Shown: one piece after another, positions 56,909 through 64,000 of the stretch | Layout of the letters: the number at the start of each line of letters is the position of its first letter | How positions within the stretch are numbered: position 1 is the first letter of the stretch | From: Kribbella sp. ALI-6-A | GTDB lineage: Bacteria > Actinomycetota > Actinomycetes > Propionibacteriales > Kribbellaceae | Length of the DNA stretch: 64,000 bases | Direction: 5' to 3' | Assembly (NCBI RefSeq): GCF_001984195.1 | Contig: NZ_MTQN01000004.1 | Location: 143,091 to 207,090, forward strand | Translations under genes and position numbers: made by a program | The notes under the pieces: generated by a model | What the model was told of the DNA's origin: nothing | Seen by the model: only the letters and a program-made list of their open reading frames with translations | Databases searched by the model: none

Positions 56909-58390
56909 TCATTCGTCTACCTGACCAGTTTCCAGCAGGGGATCCGGGGCTGCGAGCCGGATGCGACGGGCGGTGGGGATGGCCAGTGCCAGCAGGACGG
57001 CGACGGCGGAGAAGGCGGACAGGAGGATGAAGGTGTCGGTGAAGCCGGCTTCGGCTGGGAGGCCGGAGGGCTGGAGGTGGCCGGTGATGATTGAGCTGGC
57101 GACCGCCGTGCCGATCGAGCCGCCGATGGTGCGGATGTTGGTGTTCATGCCGGTGGCGGCGCCGGTTTGTTCGCGGGGGACGTTCTGGACGATGAGGCTT
57201 GTCATGGACGCGTAGGCCAGGCCGAGGCCGAGGCCGAAGATCGCTGTGGCGAGGCCGACCTGCCAGGGAGCGTTGTGGAATTCGGCGAAGAGCAGCGACG
57301 CGACGAGGCTGAGGAACGACCCCCAGATGACCTGCGCCTTGACGCTGAATCGCGGCGCGATCGGGCCGCTCAGCGAGCCGGCGACGGCCATCGTGACCAG
57401 CATCGGGACCATCAGCAGACCCGCCTGCGTCACGCTGAACCCGAACCCGAAGCCGGCGACGGTGGGGATCTGCATGAACTGCGGGACGAACGCATAGACC
57501 GCGAACATCGCGGCACCGAAGAGCAGGGCGACCAGGTTCGTGGTCCAGACCGCAGGGATGCGCATCATGCGCATGTCGATCAGCGGGTTGCGCGACCGGA
57601 GCTCGACGGTCATCCAGGCAGCCATCAGTACGACGGCCGCGGCGAACAGGGCGATCGTCGGGACCGAAGCCCATCCCCAGGAGCGTCCCATGCTCAGCGG
57701 CAGCAGCAACGCGATCAGCCAGCCGGACAGCAGCGCGGCGGCCAGCCAGTCGATCCGGCCCGGGACGCGGTTGGGCGACACAGGAACGTAGCGGCGGACG
57801 ATCACGGCGGCGATCGTCACGATGATCAGCGGGATCCAGAACAGCCAGCGCCAGCCCAGCGCGTCGACGATCGGGCCGGCCAGCACGATCCCGAGCCCGC
57901 CGCTGGCGGCGATGACGGCCGAGACGATGCCGACGACGGACGGCACCCGCTCGGTGGGGAACTCGTCGCGGATGATGCCGAACGAGAGTGGGAACACCGC
58001 GCCGCCGAGCCCCTGCAGGACCCGAGCGGCGATCAGTACGCCGATGTTCGGCGCGAGGGCGGCAAGCAGGCAACCGGCGGCGAGTGCGACCAGGCTGATC
58101 AGCAGGGTGCGTTCCTTGCCGACCATGTCGCCGATCCTGCCGAGTAGCGGGGTCGCGACCGAGCCCGAGAGCAGCAGGGCGGTGAAGACCCAGGTGACCG
58201 TGCTCGGGATGGTGTGCAGATCACGCTGCATGACGGGCAGCGCCGGGGTGACCAGCGACTGCAGCATCGAGAATGCGGCCACGCCGGTCGCCAGCACCGC
58301 CAGCGTCAGCCGTGGGGATGTCGTCTTCCCCTGTCCGCTGCGCTGACAGGCCATGCGTCCGCCCGGCCGTTCGACAAACTCGTGCTCCAC
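56909..58390 (-). CDS. Multidrug MFS exporter, DHA2 (EmrB/QacA) type
   Basis: 493 aa with 14 predicted membrane helices. TM1 region ends LVTPALPVMQRDL, the A-motif loop is GRIGDMVGKERTL, and motif C (GGLGIVLAGPIVDALGWRW) marks it as a drug:H+ antiporter. It would expel a lipophilic or cationic toxin. An internal ATG at 58354 is an alternative start. No regulator is adjacent. Confidence 0.88.
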   Translation of the reverse strand: MEHEFVERPGGRMACQRSGQGKTTSPRLTLAVLATGVAAFSMLQSLVTPALPVMQRDLHTIPSTVTWVFTALLLSGSVATPLLGRIGDMVGKERTLLISLVALAAGCLLAALAPNIGVLIAARVLQGLGGAVFPLSFGIIRDEFPTERVPSVVGIVSAVIAASGGLGIVLAGPIVDALGWRWLFWIPLIIVTIAAVIVRRYVPVSPNRVPGRIDWLAAALLSGWLIALLLPLSMGRSWGWASVPTIALFAAAVVLMAAWMTVELRSRNPLIDMRMMRIPAVWTTNLVALLFGAAMFAVYAFVPQFMQIPTVAGFGFGFSVTQAGLLMVPMLVTMAVAGSLSGPIAPRFSVKAQVIWGSFLSLVASLLFAEFHNAPWQVGLATAIFGLGLGLAYASMTSLIVQNVPREQTGAATGMNTNIRTIGGSIGTAVASSIITGHLQPSGLPAEAGFTDTFILLSAFSAVAVLLALAIPTARRIRLAAPDPLLETGQVDE

Positions 58391-58630
58391 TACCGCTCCT
58401 TCACCGATCTAGTTGCACTGCGGTCCATGTGACGGCCCGCGATGATCACCGCAAGCAAGCTGGGGTGATCGTTGACTACGTCGTGAGTTGGCAATGCGTA
58501 CGCGGTCCGGCCACGTGACTTTGCAGGTGGTTGCGTCAGTGGCCGGTGCTCAGCTGTTCCCGTGGCGACGTCTGTGGTGCCGCGATTGATTGCTTTCCGA
58601 GCGTCGAGCTGCTTGAGCTGCACACACTGC

Positions 58631-60193
58631 TTAGGTCAGGCGAGCTAGGGGTTCGATGAGCTCTCGTTCCTCGTAAGCCAGGTGTGACAGCAACGCGTCA
58701 CTGAGGACGTCAAGGGCGGCTCGTACTTGTTCTAGTCCATCCGGCTCGCTGACTAAGGCGACGAGGGCGCGGTCGAGTTCTTCGAGCAAATCGTGAACGA
58801 CTAGGTGCTCTTCCTTGAGGCGGTCGATCACTGGGCGAAGCCGGGGATCGCCTCGCTCAAGGTCAGGGAACATTGAGGCGTCTTCGATGGTGTGGTGCAT
58901 CGTCAGAACGCGGCAGTAGCTCTCGCAGTAGGTGCCAAGCGTCCAGTTGTTCTGGCGCATCGTCATGGCGTTGATCTGCGAACGGGCCTGGCTCGGACCG
59001 AGCTTGCCCTGGGCGATCTGGTTGACCAGCGCCTGCAGTTCGGTGAGCTCATTGCGGAGATCGTTGTGCATGTCGATGAGGTGCTGTCCGGTCGCGTTCT
59101 CTTTTGGGGTGTAACTGCGGGCCGGATCGCGCACGGGCCCACTGGGGCGGGTGGACTCGTCCCAGACTCTTCGGTTGCTGACGCGTTGCCCGTCATCCGG
59201 TGTCGGCACCGGGAGGAATCTGCCCGGTCGGGAGGACGGGGCGGCCTTGTCTGCAGAGGAATGAGTAACCGATGCTCGAGCGCCTCCGCCGGTCGGCGGC
59301 GGCGCCTTGCGCTCCTCTTCCACGATCTCGCGGACGGCGGGCACGACCTCGCGGGCGAAGCGGGTGAGGAATTCTGGGTCGTCGCCGGCAGCGATGAAAG
59401 CGCTCATCCCGTGGTTGATCGCCAGTTCGGCAATCTGCTGGGCCCACACGGTTGGTGGTCCAGCTAGAAATCCGCTGCCATCGCTCGAGAATCTTCCGAC
59501 CAGGTTGTACATCCGGCGGATGTCGGACGGCTTACGCCCGGCGTCCACTGCGGCCTCATCGATCAACTCGTTGGACTCGCGCAGTTGCGCCGGGACGACG
59601 ATCGGACTGCTGGGCAGCCAGCCGTCGGCCAGCCGCCCGGTCAGCCGTAGCATCCTTGGCTTGATGGCACCGATGACGATGCTGATGTCGTGGGCAGGCG
59701 CCGGACCAGGGTGTGTCCCGTGGACGCGGTAATGTCGCCCGTCCACCCGAACCGCGTCGAGGTTCGGGTTCCACATCCCGCGCATGATCCGGATCGCCTC
59801 GTCGAGCGCCTCGACTGCCTCACCTGGAGTGCGACGCGGGCCGCCCATCGCGGCGATGGCATCCCAGAATCCGCCGCCAGCGCCCAGACCCAACTCGACT
59901 CGTCCATTGGTCAGCAGATCGAGAGATGCCGCGCTCTTGGCCAGTACCGCGGGCGACCGCAGCGGCAGATTGACGACGTTGGGCATGACCCGCAGCCGAG
60001 TGGTCTGCGCTGCGACGACGGACAGCAGCGTCCAGGCGTCGAGAAAGCCTGCCTGGTATGGATGATCCTGAACCGTGAACAGGTCGAGGTCCAGTTGCTC
60101 GGTCAACTGGGCGAGCTCCAACACTGTTCGTGGTTGGGCTGCAGTCGGGCTGACGAAGCTACCGAAACTCAACTCATGCCCGTAGTCGCTCAC
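58631..60193 (-). CDS. Luciferase-like flavin oxidoreductase fused to a hemerythrin domain
   Basis: 520 aa in two parts. Residues 1-290 form an LLM-class barrel (GSFVSPTAAQ, VQDHPYQAGF, RVELGLGAGGGFWDAI). A Pro/Ser-rich linker of about 75 residues follows. From about 365 there is an HHE hemerythrin-like four-helix bundle with histidines in LIDMHNDL, LTMHHTIED, EEHLVVHDLLEE and LSHLAYEE, enough for a di-iron site. The barrel would use F420 or FMN and the HHE domain could sense or bring O2. The TetR gene overlaps it by 4 bp and is read first. Confidence 0.88.
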   Translation of the reverse strand: MSDYGHELSFGSFVSPTAAQPRTVLELAQLTEQLDLDLFTVQDHPYQAGFLDAWTLLSVVAAQTTRLRVMPNVVNLPLRSPAVLAKSAASLDLLTNGRVELGLGAGGGFWDAIAAMGGPRRTPGEAVEALDEAIRIMRGMWNPNLDAVRVDGRHYRVHGTHPGPAPAHDISIVIGAIKPRMLRLTGRLADGWLPSSPIVVPAQLRESNELIDEAAVDAGRKPSDIRRMYNLVGRFSSDGSGFLAGPPTVWAQQIAELAINHGMSAFIAAGDDPEFLTRFAREVVPAVREIVEEERKAPPPTGGGARASVTHSSADKAAPSSRPGRFLPVPTPDDGQRVSNRRVWDESTRPSGPVRDPARSYTPKENATGQHLIDMHNDLRNELTELQALVNQIAQGKLGPSQARSQINAMTMRQNNWTLGTYCESYCRVLTMHHTIEDASMFPDLERGDPRLRPVIDRLKEEHLVVHDLLEELDRALVALVSEPDGLEQVRAALDVLSDALLSHLAYEERELIEPLARLT

Positions 60194-60789
60194 GGCTGGA
60201 CCGCCTGAGTGCCGAAGAGGACGCCGCGAATCGATCCGCCAAGATGCTCGGCGAACTGGTCCGCGGTCATCTCCGCGAGTAGCCCCGCTCGGACGACATA
60301 GCGGCTGAAGGTCACCCCGATCAGTAGTGAGGCCAGGAAGGGCAGTTGGTTGTGAATGGCGTCGCCGCCGCTGACGCTGCGGTAGATCTCCAGGCTCTTG
60401 TCCTGCATGGCCAGATAGATCTGGGTCGCGGCGCAGTCGTCGGTCGCGGCGCTACGGAGTAGAGCCAGATAGGGATCGTTGCCGGCCAGTGTTTCCATCC
60501 GGCCGACGTAGGCAGCGGCGATTCGTTCTGGCAACATGCATGGCTCGCCCGGAGCAACTTCGGCGACGTCCCATGGACCCGGCACCGCCATCCGGAACAG
60601 CTGCTCCTTGCTGCCGAAGTGGCGTAGGACCGAGCTGTGGGCAACGCCGGCGCGCTCGGCGATCTCGCGCACCGTGGCGTATTCGAAGCCCCGCTCGGCG
60701 AACGTCCGGAGGGCTGCATCGAGGATTGCCTCCCGATGGAGCTGAGGGTTGCGGACGCGTTTGCATGGCGTCGCCTGCGGTGCGGTCAT
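60190..60789 (-). CDS. TetR-family regulator of the LLM-hemerythrin operon
   Basis: 199 aa. Helix-turn-helix LDAALRTFAERGFEYATVRE then RAGVAHSSVLRHFGSKEQLF. First gene of a two-gene operon with the fusion enzyme. Two 20-bp inverted repeats lie 27 and 71 bp upstream of its ATG, between it and the divergent hydrolase gene, so it probably represses both directions. Confidence 0.92.
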   Translation of the reverse strand: MTAPQATPCKRVRNPQLHREAILDAALRTFAERGFEYATVREIAERAGVAHSSVLRHFGSKEQLFRMAVPGPWDVAEVAPGEPCMLPERIAAAYVGRMETLAGNDPYLALLRSAATDDCAATQIYLAMQDKSLEIYRSVSGGDAIHNQLPFLASLLIGVTFSRYVVRAGLLAEMTADQFAEHLGGSIRGVLFGTQAVQP

Positions 60790-60815
60790 GAATCGAGACT
60801 AGCCCCTCGCATCGC

Positions 60816-60835
60816 TAATGACCAGCTGGACATTA
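60816..60835. promoter_or_regulatory. TetR operator copy 1
   Basis: TAATGACC-AGCT-GGACATTA: 8-bp arms with a single mismatch. Adjacent to the TetR start. Confidence 0.75.
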
Positions 60836-60859
60836 GTATGCTCGACCGCGTACGCTCTT

Positions 60860-60879
60860 TAATGACCAACCGGTCATTA
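60860..60879. promoter_or_regulatory. TetR operator copy 2
   Basis: TAATGACC-AACC-GGTCATTA: perfect 8-bp arms. It begins 44 bp after copy 1, about four helical turns, so both copies face the same side of the DNA. Confidence 0.78.
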
Positions 60880-61102
60880 GCAGTCTTGAGGCTCACGAAG
60901 GACCGAGGGCGCCACGCAGATCTCAGCCTTTCCGCGACGGCTCACCGGCCGTCTGGCGCGTGCCGGCTCGCATCCTTTCCGTGCCGCCCGGGCGCTCGAG
61001 GTGACCCGAACAGTCGCGGCACAGGAGGGGTTGCCGCCTCAACGGAACGCCCACAACCCACCGACCGCAGTCGCGGTTGGAACTCAATGAAGGAGAACCA
61101 CA

Positions 61103-61744
61103 ATGGCTCGTCAGCATGTGTCCGGAGAAGACAGCGCGATCGTGCTGGTTGATCACGCTGTCGGCTTTGCCAACCTCTATCGTTCGCACACCGTGGGCGA
61201 GAACATCAACAACGTCGTGGCCCTGGCCGAGCTCGCTAAGGTCTACAGCGTACCGCTCGTGGTTACCAACGGTCCCGATGAGGCGCCTACCGGTCCTCTC
61301 TACCCGGCGCTGCAGCAGGCGCTCGGCGACACCAAGACTGTCGTGCGGTCCGGGGCGTTCGATTGCTTCGACGAGCCGCAGTTCGCCGCGGCAGTCGAGG
61401 CCACCGGTCGGCGGCGACTCGTCATGGCCGGCCTGATGACCGAGGGTTGCCTGCTACAGACTGCCCTCACCGCCGTCAGCCTTGGTTATGAGGTCTTCGC
61501 TGTCCTCGACGCCTCGGCGGGCGAGACGCCGGAGACTCACCAGCTCGCTATCCAGCGGATGATCCAAGCGGGCGTCATCCCGACCACATGGCTCAGCATC
61601 GCTTCTGAGTATCAGCGGACCTGGGCCAACGAGGCGACAGCGGCCAGCTTCGGGAAGCTGATCTTCGATCACGTGGGCCCGTTCGCCGCGCAGGGTGCGC
61701 TGACTGCCAACGTCCAGAAGCACGCAGCACAGCCCAGCTCGTAA
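61103..61744 (+). CDS. YcaC-like cysteine hydrolase (isochorismatase fold)
   Basis: 213 aa. Active-site Asp in IVLVDHAVGF, basic residue in VVRSGAF and nucleophilic Cys in AGLMTEGCLLQTAL. The C-terminal GVIPTTWLSIASEYQR is as in YcaC. Substrate of this family is not established. AAGGAGAACC precedes the ATG. It is divergent from the TetR operon across a 313-bp region that holds the two TetR operators, so it is probably under the same control. Confidence 0.88.
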   Translation: MARQHVSGEDSAIVLVDHAVGFANLYRSHTVGENINNVVALAELAKVYSVPLVVTNGPDEAPTGPLYPALQQALGDTKTVVRSGAFDCFDEPQFAAAVEATGRRRLVMAGLMTEGCLLQTALTAVSLGYEVFAVLDASAGETPETHQLAIQRMIQAGVIPTTWLSIASEYQRTWANEATAASFGKLIFDHVGPFAAQGALTANVQKHAAQPSS

Positions 61745-61902
61745 GTACTTGACGTGAGGCCATCCGTTGCCGGTGGTCTCACGTCGCCCCATCATTCCCT
61801 GTTTTCACTGACGAAGTGGCCAGCGATGGCCCACGCCAGCCAGCTCGCACTATGCGATGGGTTCTCGGACGGCCGAGAGCTCCGACACCGAAAGAAGATG
61901 CC

Positions 61903-62439
61903 ATGACCCAGATCGTCGCTCAGCGGCTGCTGGCCGATGACGCCACCGTAGGTCGGTGGCTGCTGGACAGTAGGGCCACGACCGTGAGCCTGACTCAAAA
62001 GACCATGTGGGGGATGGTCACAGTGGAGTGCGCCTTCACCCAGGCCAGCGGTGAAGGCCGGATCGATCCGGGCGGTGTAGTGACCGGCACGCTGAAGATC
62101 GCGGCTGCGTCGATCGACAGCAAGCACAAGAAGCGTGACCAGCACCTGCGTTCGGCGGATTTTTTCGATGTGAAGCAGTTTCCCGACATCATCGTCGAAG
62201 TTGATTCGGCCGCGGCCGTCGGTTCCAGCCTCCAATTGCAGGCCCACATCACCGTGAAGGGCGTGCGCAAGCCCGTGGAACTGGTTGCGACGGTCATCGA
62301 GTCGCGGGTCGACGCGATCGTCGTGGAGGTCGAGGCGACGATCGACCGGCGCCGCTTCAGGATGTCCTGGAACCGGATGGGGATGATCAAGGGGCTGGCG
62401 ACGATCTCGACACGGGCCACTTTCCGTCGCGCCAACTAA
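61903..62439 (+). CDS. YceI-family protein, cytoplasmic form
   Basis: 178 aa with the YceI beta-barrel pattern: GRWLLDSRATTVSLTQK, GTLKIAAASIDSKHKKRDQHLRS and FPDIIVEVDS. E. coli YceI is a periplasmic isoprenoid-binding lipocalin-like protein, but this one has no signal peptide. Located 158 bp after the YcaC-like gene, probably part of the same stress-related group. Confidence 0.88.
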   Translation: MTQIVAQRLLADDATVGRWLLDSRATTVSLTQKTMWGMVTVECAFTQASGEGRIDPGGVVTGTLKIAAASIDSKHKKRDQHLRSADFFDVKQFPDIIVEVDSAAAVGSSLQLQAHITVKGVRKPVELVATVIESRVDAIVVEVEATIDRRRFRMSWNRMGMIKGLATISTRATFRRAN

Positions 62440-63045
62440 CAGTGATGTGCGTGCCGCTCTACCCCTACCTTTGAAGGAACGGCGATGACGCCATCACACG
62501 AGACACACCGAACTCGAGTGTCCTGTCGTCAATATTCATGGAGACCCACGCCGCGGCAGTAAGCGACAGAGTTGGGCCGCTCCACCAGATGTCCCAGCAG
62601 GGTACTGCCATCTGCTGGTGTGGCACCCAGCTTCGGGACAGTGTTGCGCTAGGCATCGAAGGTAGCAAGCGCTTACGGCAGGGCGGCCTGACCGGAGAGC
62701 TCGTTGATCAGGCCGCAGTCCAACCCGATCGATGCCGAAGCAGCGCCCGTACCGCGCTGAGCACACCCACCGGAACGCCGAAAACTGCACGCGATGTAGA
62801 GGCGCTACGCAGCTGCGAGTGGTCGGTCCGCCGTCACGGACACCTCAGCGAGGAGACCACCGACCTCGAGCCGTCAGCACCCCGCTGGTAGGAGCTCAGC
62901 CCTGGACCTTCTCGAACTCACCGGCGCCGGTCCGATGTCGCCGGGCAACTGCACCAGACCCAAATTGCAACTACCGCCCAAATCGGACCTCCATCGGAGG
63001 ATCCCGTCACTGGCTCGGGCGAAGCCATTCAACAAGGAGAACATC
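62440..63045. other. Gene-free stretch
   Basis: 606 bp between YceI and the FMN reductase. Frames are short and unconvincing. No RNA gene or repeat recognised. Confidence 0.45.
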
Positions 63046-63606
63046 ATGACCAAGATCGGCATCATCATCGGCAGCACCCGGCCCGGCCGCAACGGCGAAG
63101 CGGTCGCGAAATGGGTCTACGAACAGGCCTCGCTGCGCAGCGACGCCAACTTCGAACTCGTCGACCTGCTTGACTTCAACCTCCCGCACCTCGACGAGAT
63201 CATGCCGCCGTCCTTCGGCCAGTACGCCAACGAACACACCAAGAGGTGGGCGGCGAAGATCGCTGAGTTCGACGGATTCGTGTTCGTAACGCCGGAATAC
63301 AACCACTCGACCTCGGGCTCGCTGAAGAACGCGATCGATTACCTCTACGGGGAGTGGAACAACAAGGCCGCGGCCATCGTGTCCTACGGTTCGCTCGGAG
63401 GCACCCGTGCGGCCGAGCACCTGCGGCTCATCCTGGGTGAACTCCAGATCGCTGACGTCCGCAATCAGGTCGCGTTCAGCCTCATGACGGACTTCGAGAA
63501 CTTTTCGGTTTTCAAGCCCAGCGACGGACACCTGTCCGCCCTCCAGACGACCCTTGACCAGTTGGTGGCCTGGAGCAACGCGCTGGCTCCGCTTCGCACC
63601 ACCTAG
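63046..63606 (+). CDS. NADPH-dependent FMN reductase
   Basis: 186 aa. FMN loop IIIGSTRPGRNGEAV at the N-terminus and TPEYNHSTSGSLKNAIDYL. It is clearly paralogous to the enzyme at 26518-27084. AAGGAGA precedes the ATG. It could supply reduced flavin to the luciferase-like enzyme encoded 3 kb away. A strong hairpin terminator follows. Confidence 0.9.
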   Translation: MTKIGIIIGSTRPGRNGEAVAKWVYEQASLRSDANFELVDLLDFNLPHLDEIMPPSFGQYANEHTKRWAAKIAEFDGFVFVTPEYNHSTSGSLKNAIDYLYGEWNNKAAAIVSYGSLGGTRAAEHLRLILGELQIADVRNQVAFSLMTDFENFSVFKPSDGHLSALQTTLDQLVAWSNALAPLRTT

Positions 63607-63664
63607 GCCGTCAGCCCCTTCGGCAAGAGCAAGAGCAAGGTCGCTGGAGGCCGGCGACAGCAAC

Positions 63665-63702
63665 GATCGGTCTCGGTCGGCGCGTGCCGACCGAGACCGA
63701 TC
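63665..63702 (+). terminator. Hairpin terminator
   Basis: A 17-bp perfect stem: 63665-63681 (GATCGGTCTCGGTCGGC) pairs with 63686-63702, 4-nt loop GCGT, followed by CTT. It lies 58 bp after the FMN reductase stop. Confidence 0.88.
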
Positions 63703-64000
63703 CTTCATGAGGGGCGGAGTGAAACGCGTAGCATGGCAAGCCGACGCGCTGGGCTATTCGAGGACCCGGTTCGCCGGTCATTCCGGTCGCCGGCAGCCGC
63801 GTAAGTACGGCGCGCAGCCGTGGACCAGGATGCGTTGACGGTCCACCTGACCGGGGGCCCAATCCTGCAGGAGGTTGACGGCGAGTTCCTGTCGCCGCGG
63901 ATCGCCGCTGCGGTGGCTGCGGTCCGCGAGGCTAGCGGGCGCAGTAAGCTGGGCGGCTAGCTCGGCTTCTTCGTCGTTCGTTTACGGGCCCTCGGGGCTG
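63703..64000. other. Window end with one small possible ORF
   Basis: No firm gene. A 46-codon plus-strand frame (GTG 63820 to TAG 63960) reads LTGGPILQEVDGEFLSPRIA and is composition-wise protein-like. It has no clear ribosome-binding site, so I list it only as a possibility. Confidence 0.3.

Overview
The window is high-GC DNA with GTG/TTG starts, frequent ATGA/GTGA stop-start overlaps and actinobacterial gene families: an MsiK-dependent type of sugar ABC importer without its own ATPase, DUF574 methyltransferase, MmyB-type XRE regulator, LAL-type LuxR regulator, and PurK/PurE beside a GtrA protein. It looks like a chromosomal segment of a soil actinomycete of the Nocardioidales/Kribbella kind. 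The genus is inferred from gene content only.

Layout. (1) 1-12.7 kb is ordinary chromosome: 5'-truncated PEP carboxylase, biotin-protein ligase, an OxlT-like MFS transporter with a 35-aa partner protein, a PH-domain membrane protein, a DUF574 methyltransferase, GtrA, purK-purE, an MFS exporter, UDP-glucose dehydrogenase and acyl-CoA dehydrogenase. (2) 12.7-13.7 kb is decayed DNA with an M1-peptidase remnant. (3) 13.8-28.9 kb is a 16-gene, same-strand catabolic island: aromatic-acid-type MFS permease, HisD-like dehydrogenase, SDR, FAD monooxygenase, SMP-30-type lactonase, AraC regulator, LigM-type tetrahydrofolate-dependent O-demethylase, FolD, YciI-like, MetF, PurU, FolP, second YciI-like, FMN reductase, FAH-family hydrolase and a type I extradiol (VOC) dioxygenase. 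(4) 28.9-38.6 kb is a patchwork accessory zone: orphan tyrosine integrase, truncated SDR, regulator/SDR pairs, an IS3-family remnant and long stretches without genes. (5) 38.6-47.1 kb is a carbohydrate uptake and catabolism locus. (6) 47.8-50.2 kb is a Fur-catalase-ankyrin operon. (7) 50.6-54.9 kb is a LAL regulator and a probably Tat-exported metallo-beta-lactamase-fold protein. (8) 55-64 kb holds a frameshifted GNAT gene, a DHA2 drug exporter, and a TetR-controlled redox locus with a luciferase-like/hemerythrin fusion, a YcaC-like hydrolase, YceI and a second FMN reductase.

The most interesting system is region 3. The O-demethylase would move an aryl methyl group to tetrahydrofolate. MetF and FolD would oxidise methyl-THF to formyl-THF, and PurU would release formate and return THF. 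FolP, in the same run of overlapping genes, may raise folate supply. FAD monooxygenase, FMN reductase, extradiol dioxygenase and FAH hydrolase would handle the ring. The whole set looks like a self-contained methoxy-aromatic catabolic module with dedicated C1 recycling. A nearly identical promoter/operator-like block precedes both the demethylase gene and the YciI-metF-purU-folP operon, which suggests co-regulation, perhaps by the AraC protein encoded between them. The module is flanked by a decayed gene on one side and an orphan integrase on the other, which fits acquisition as an island.
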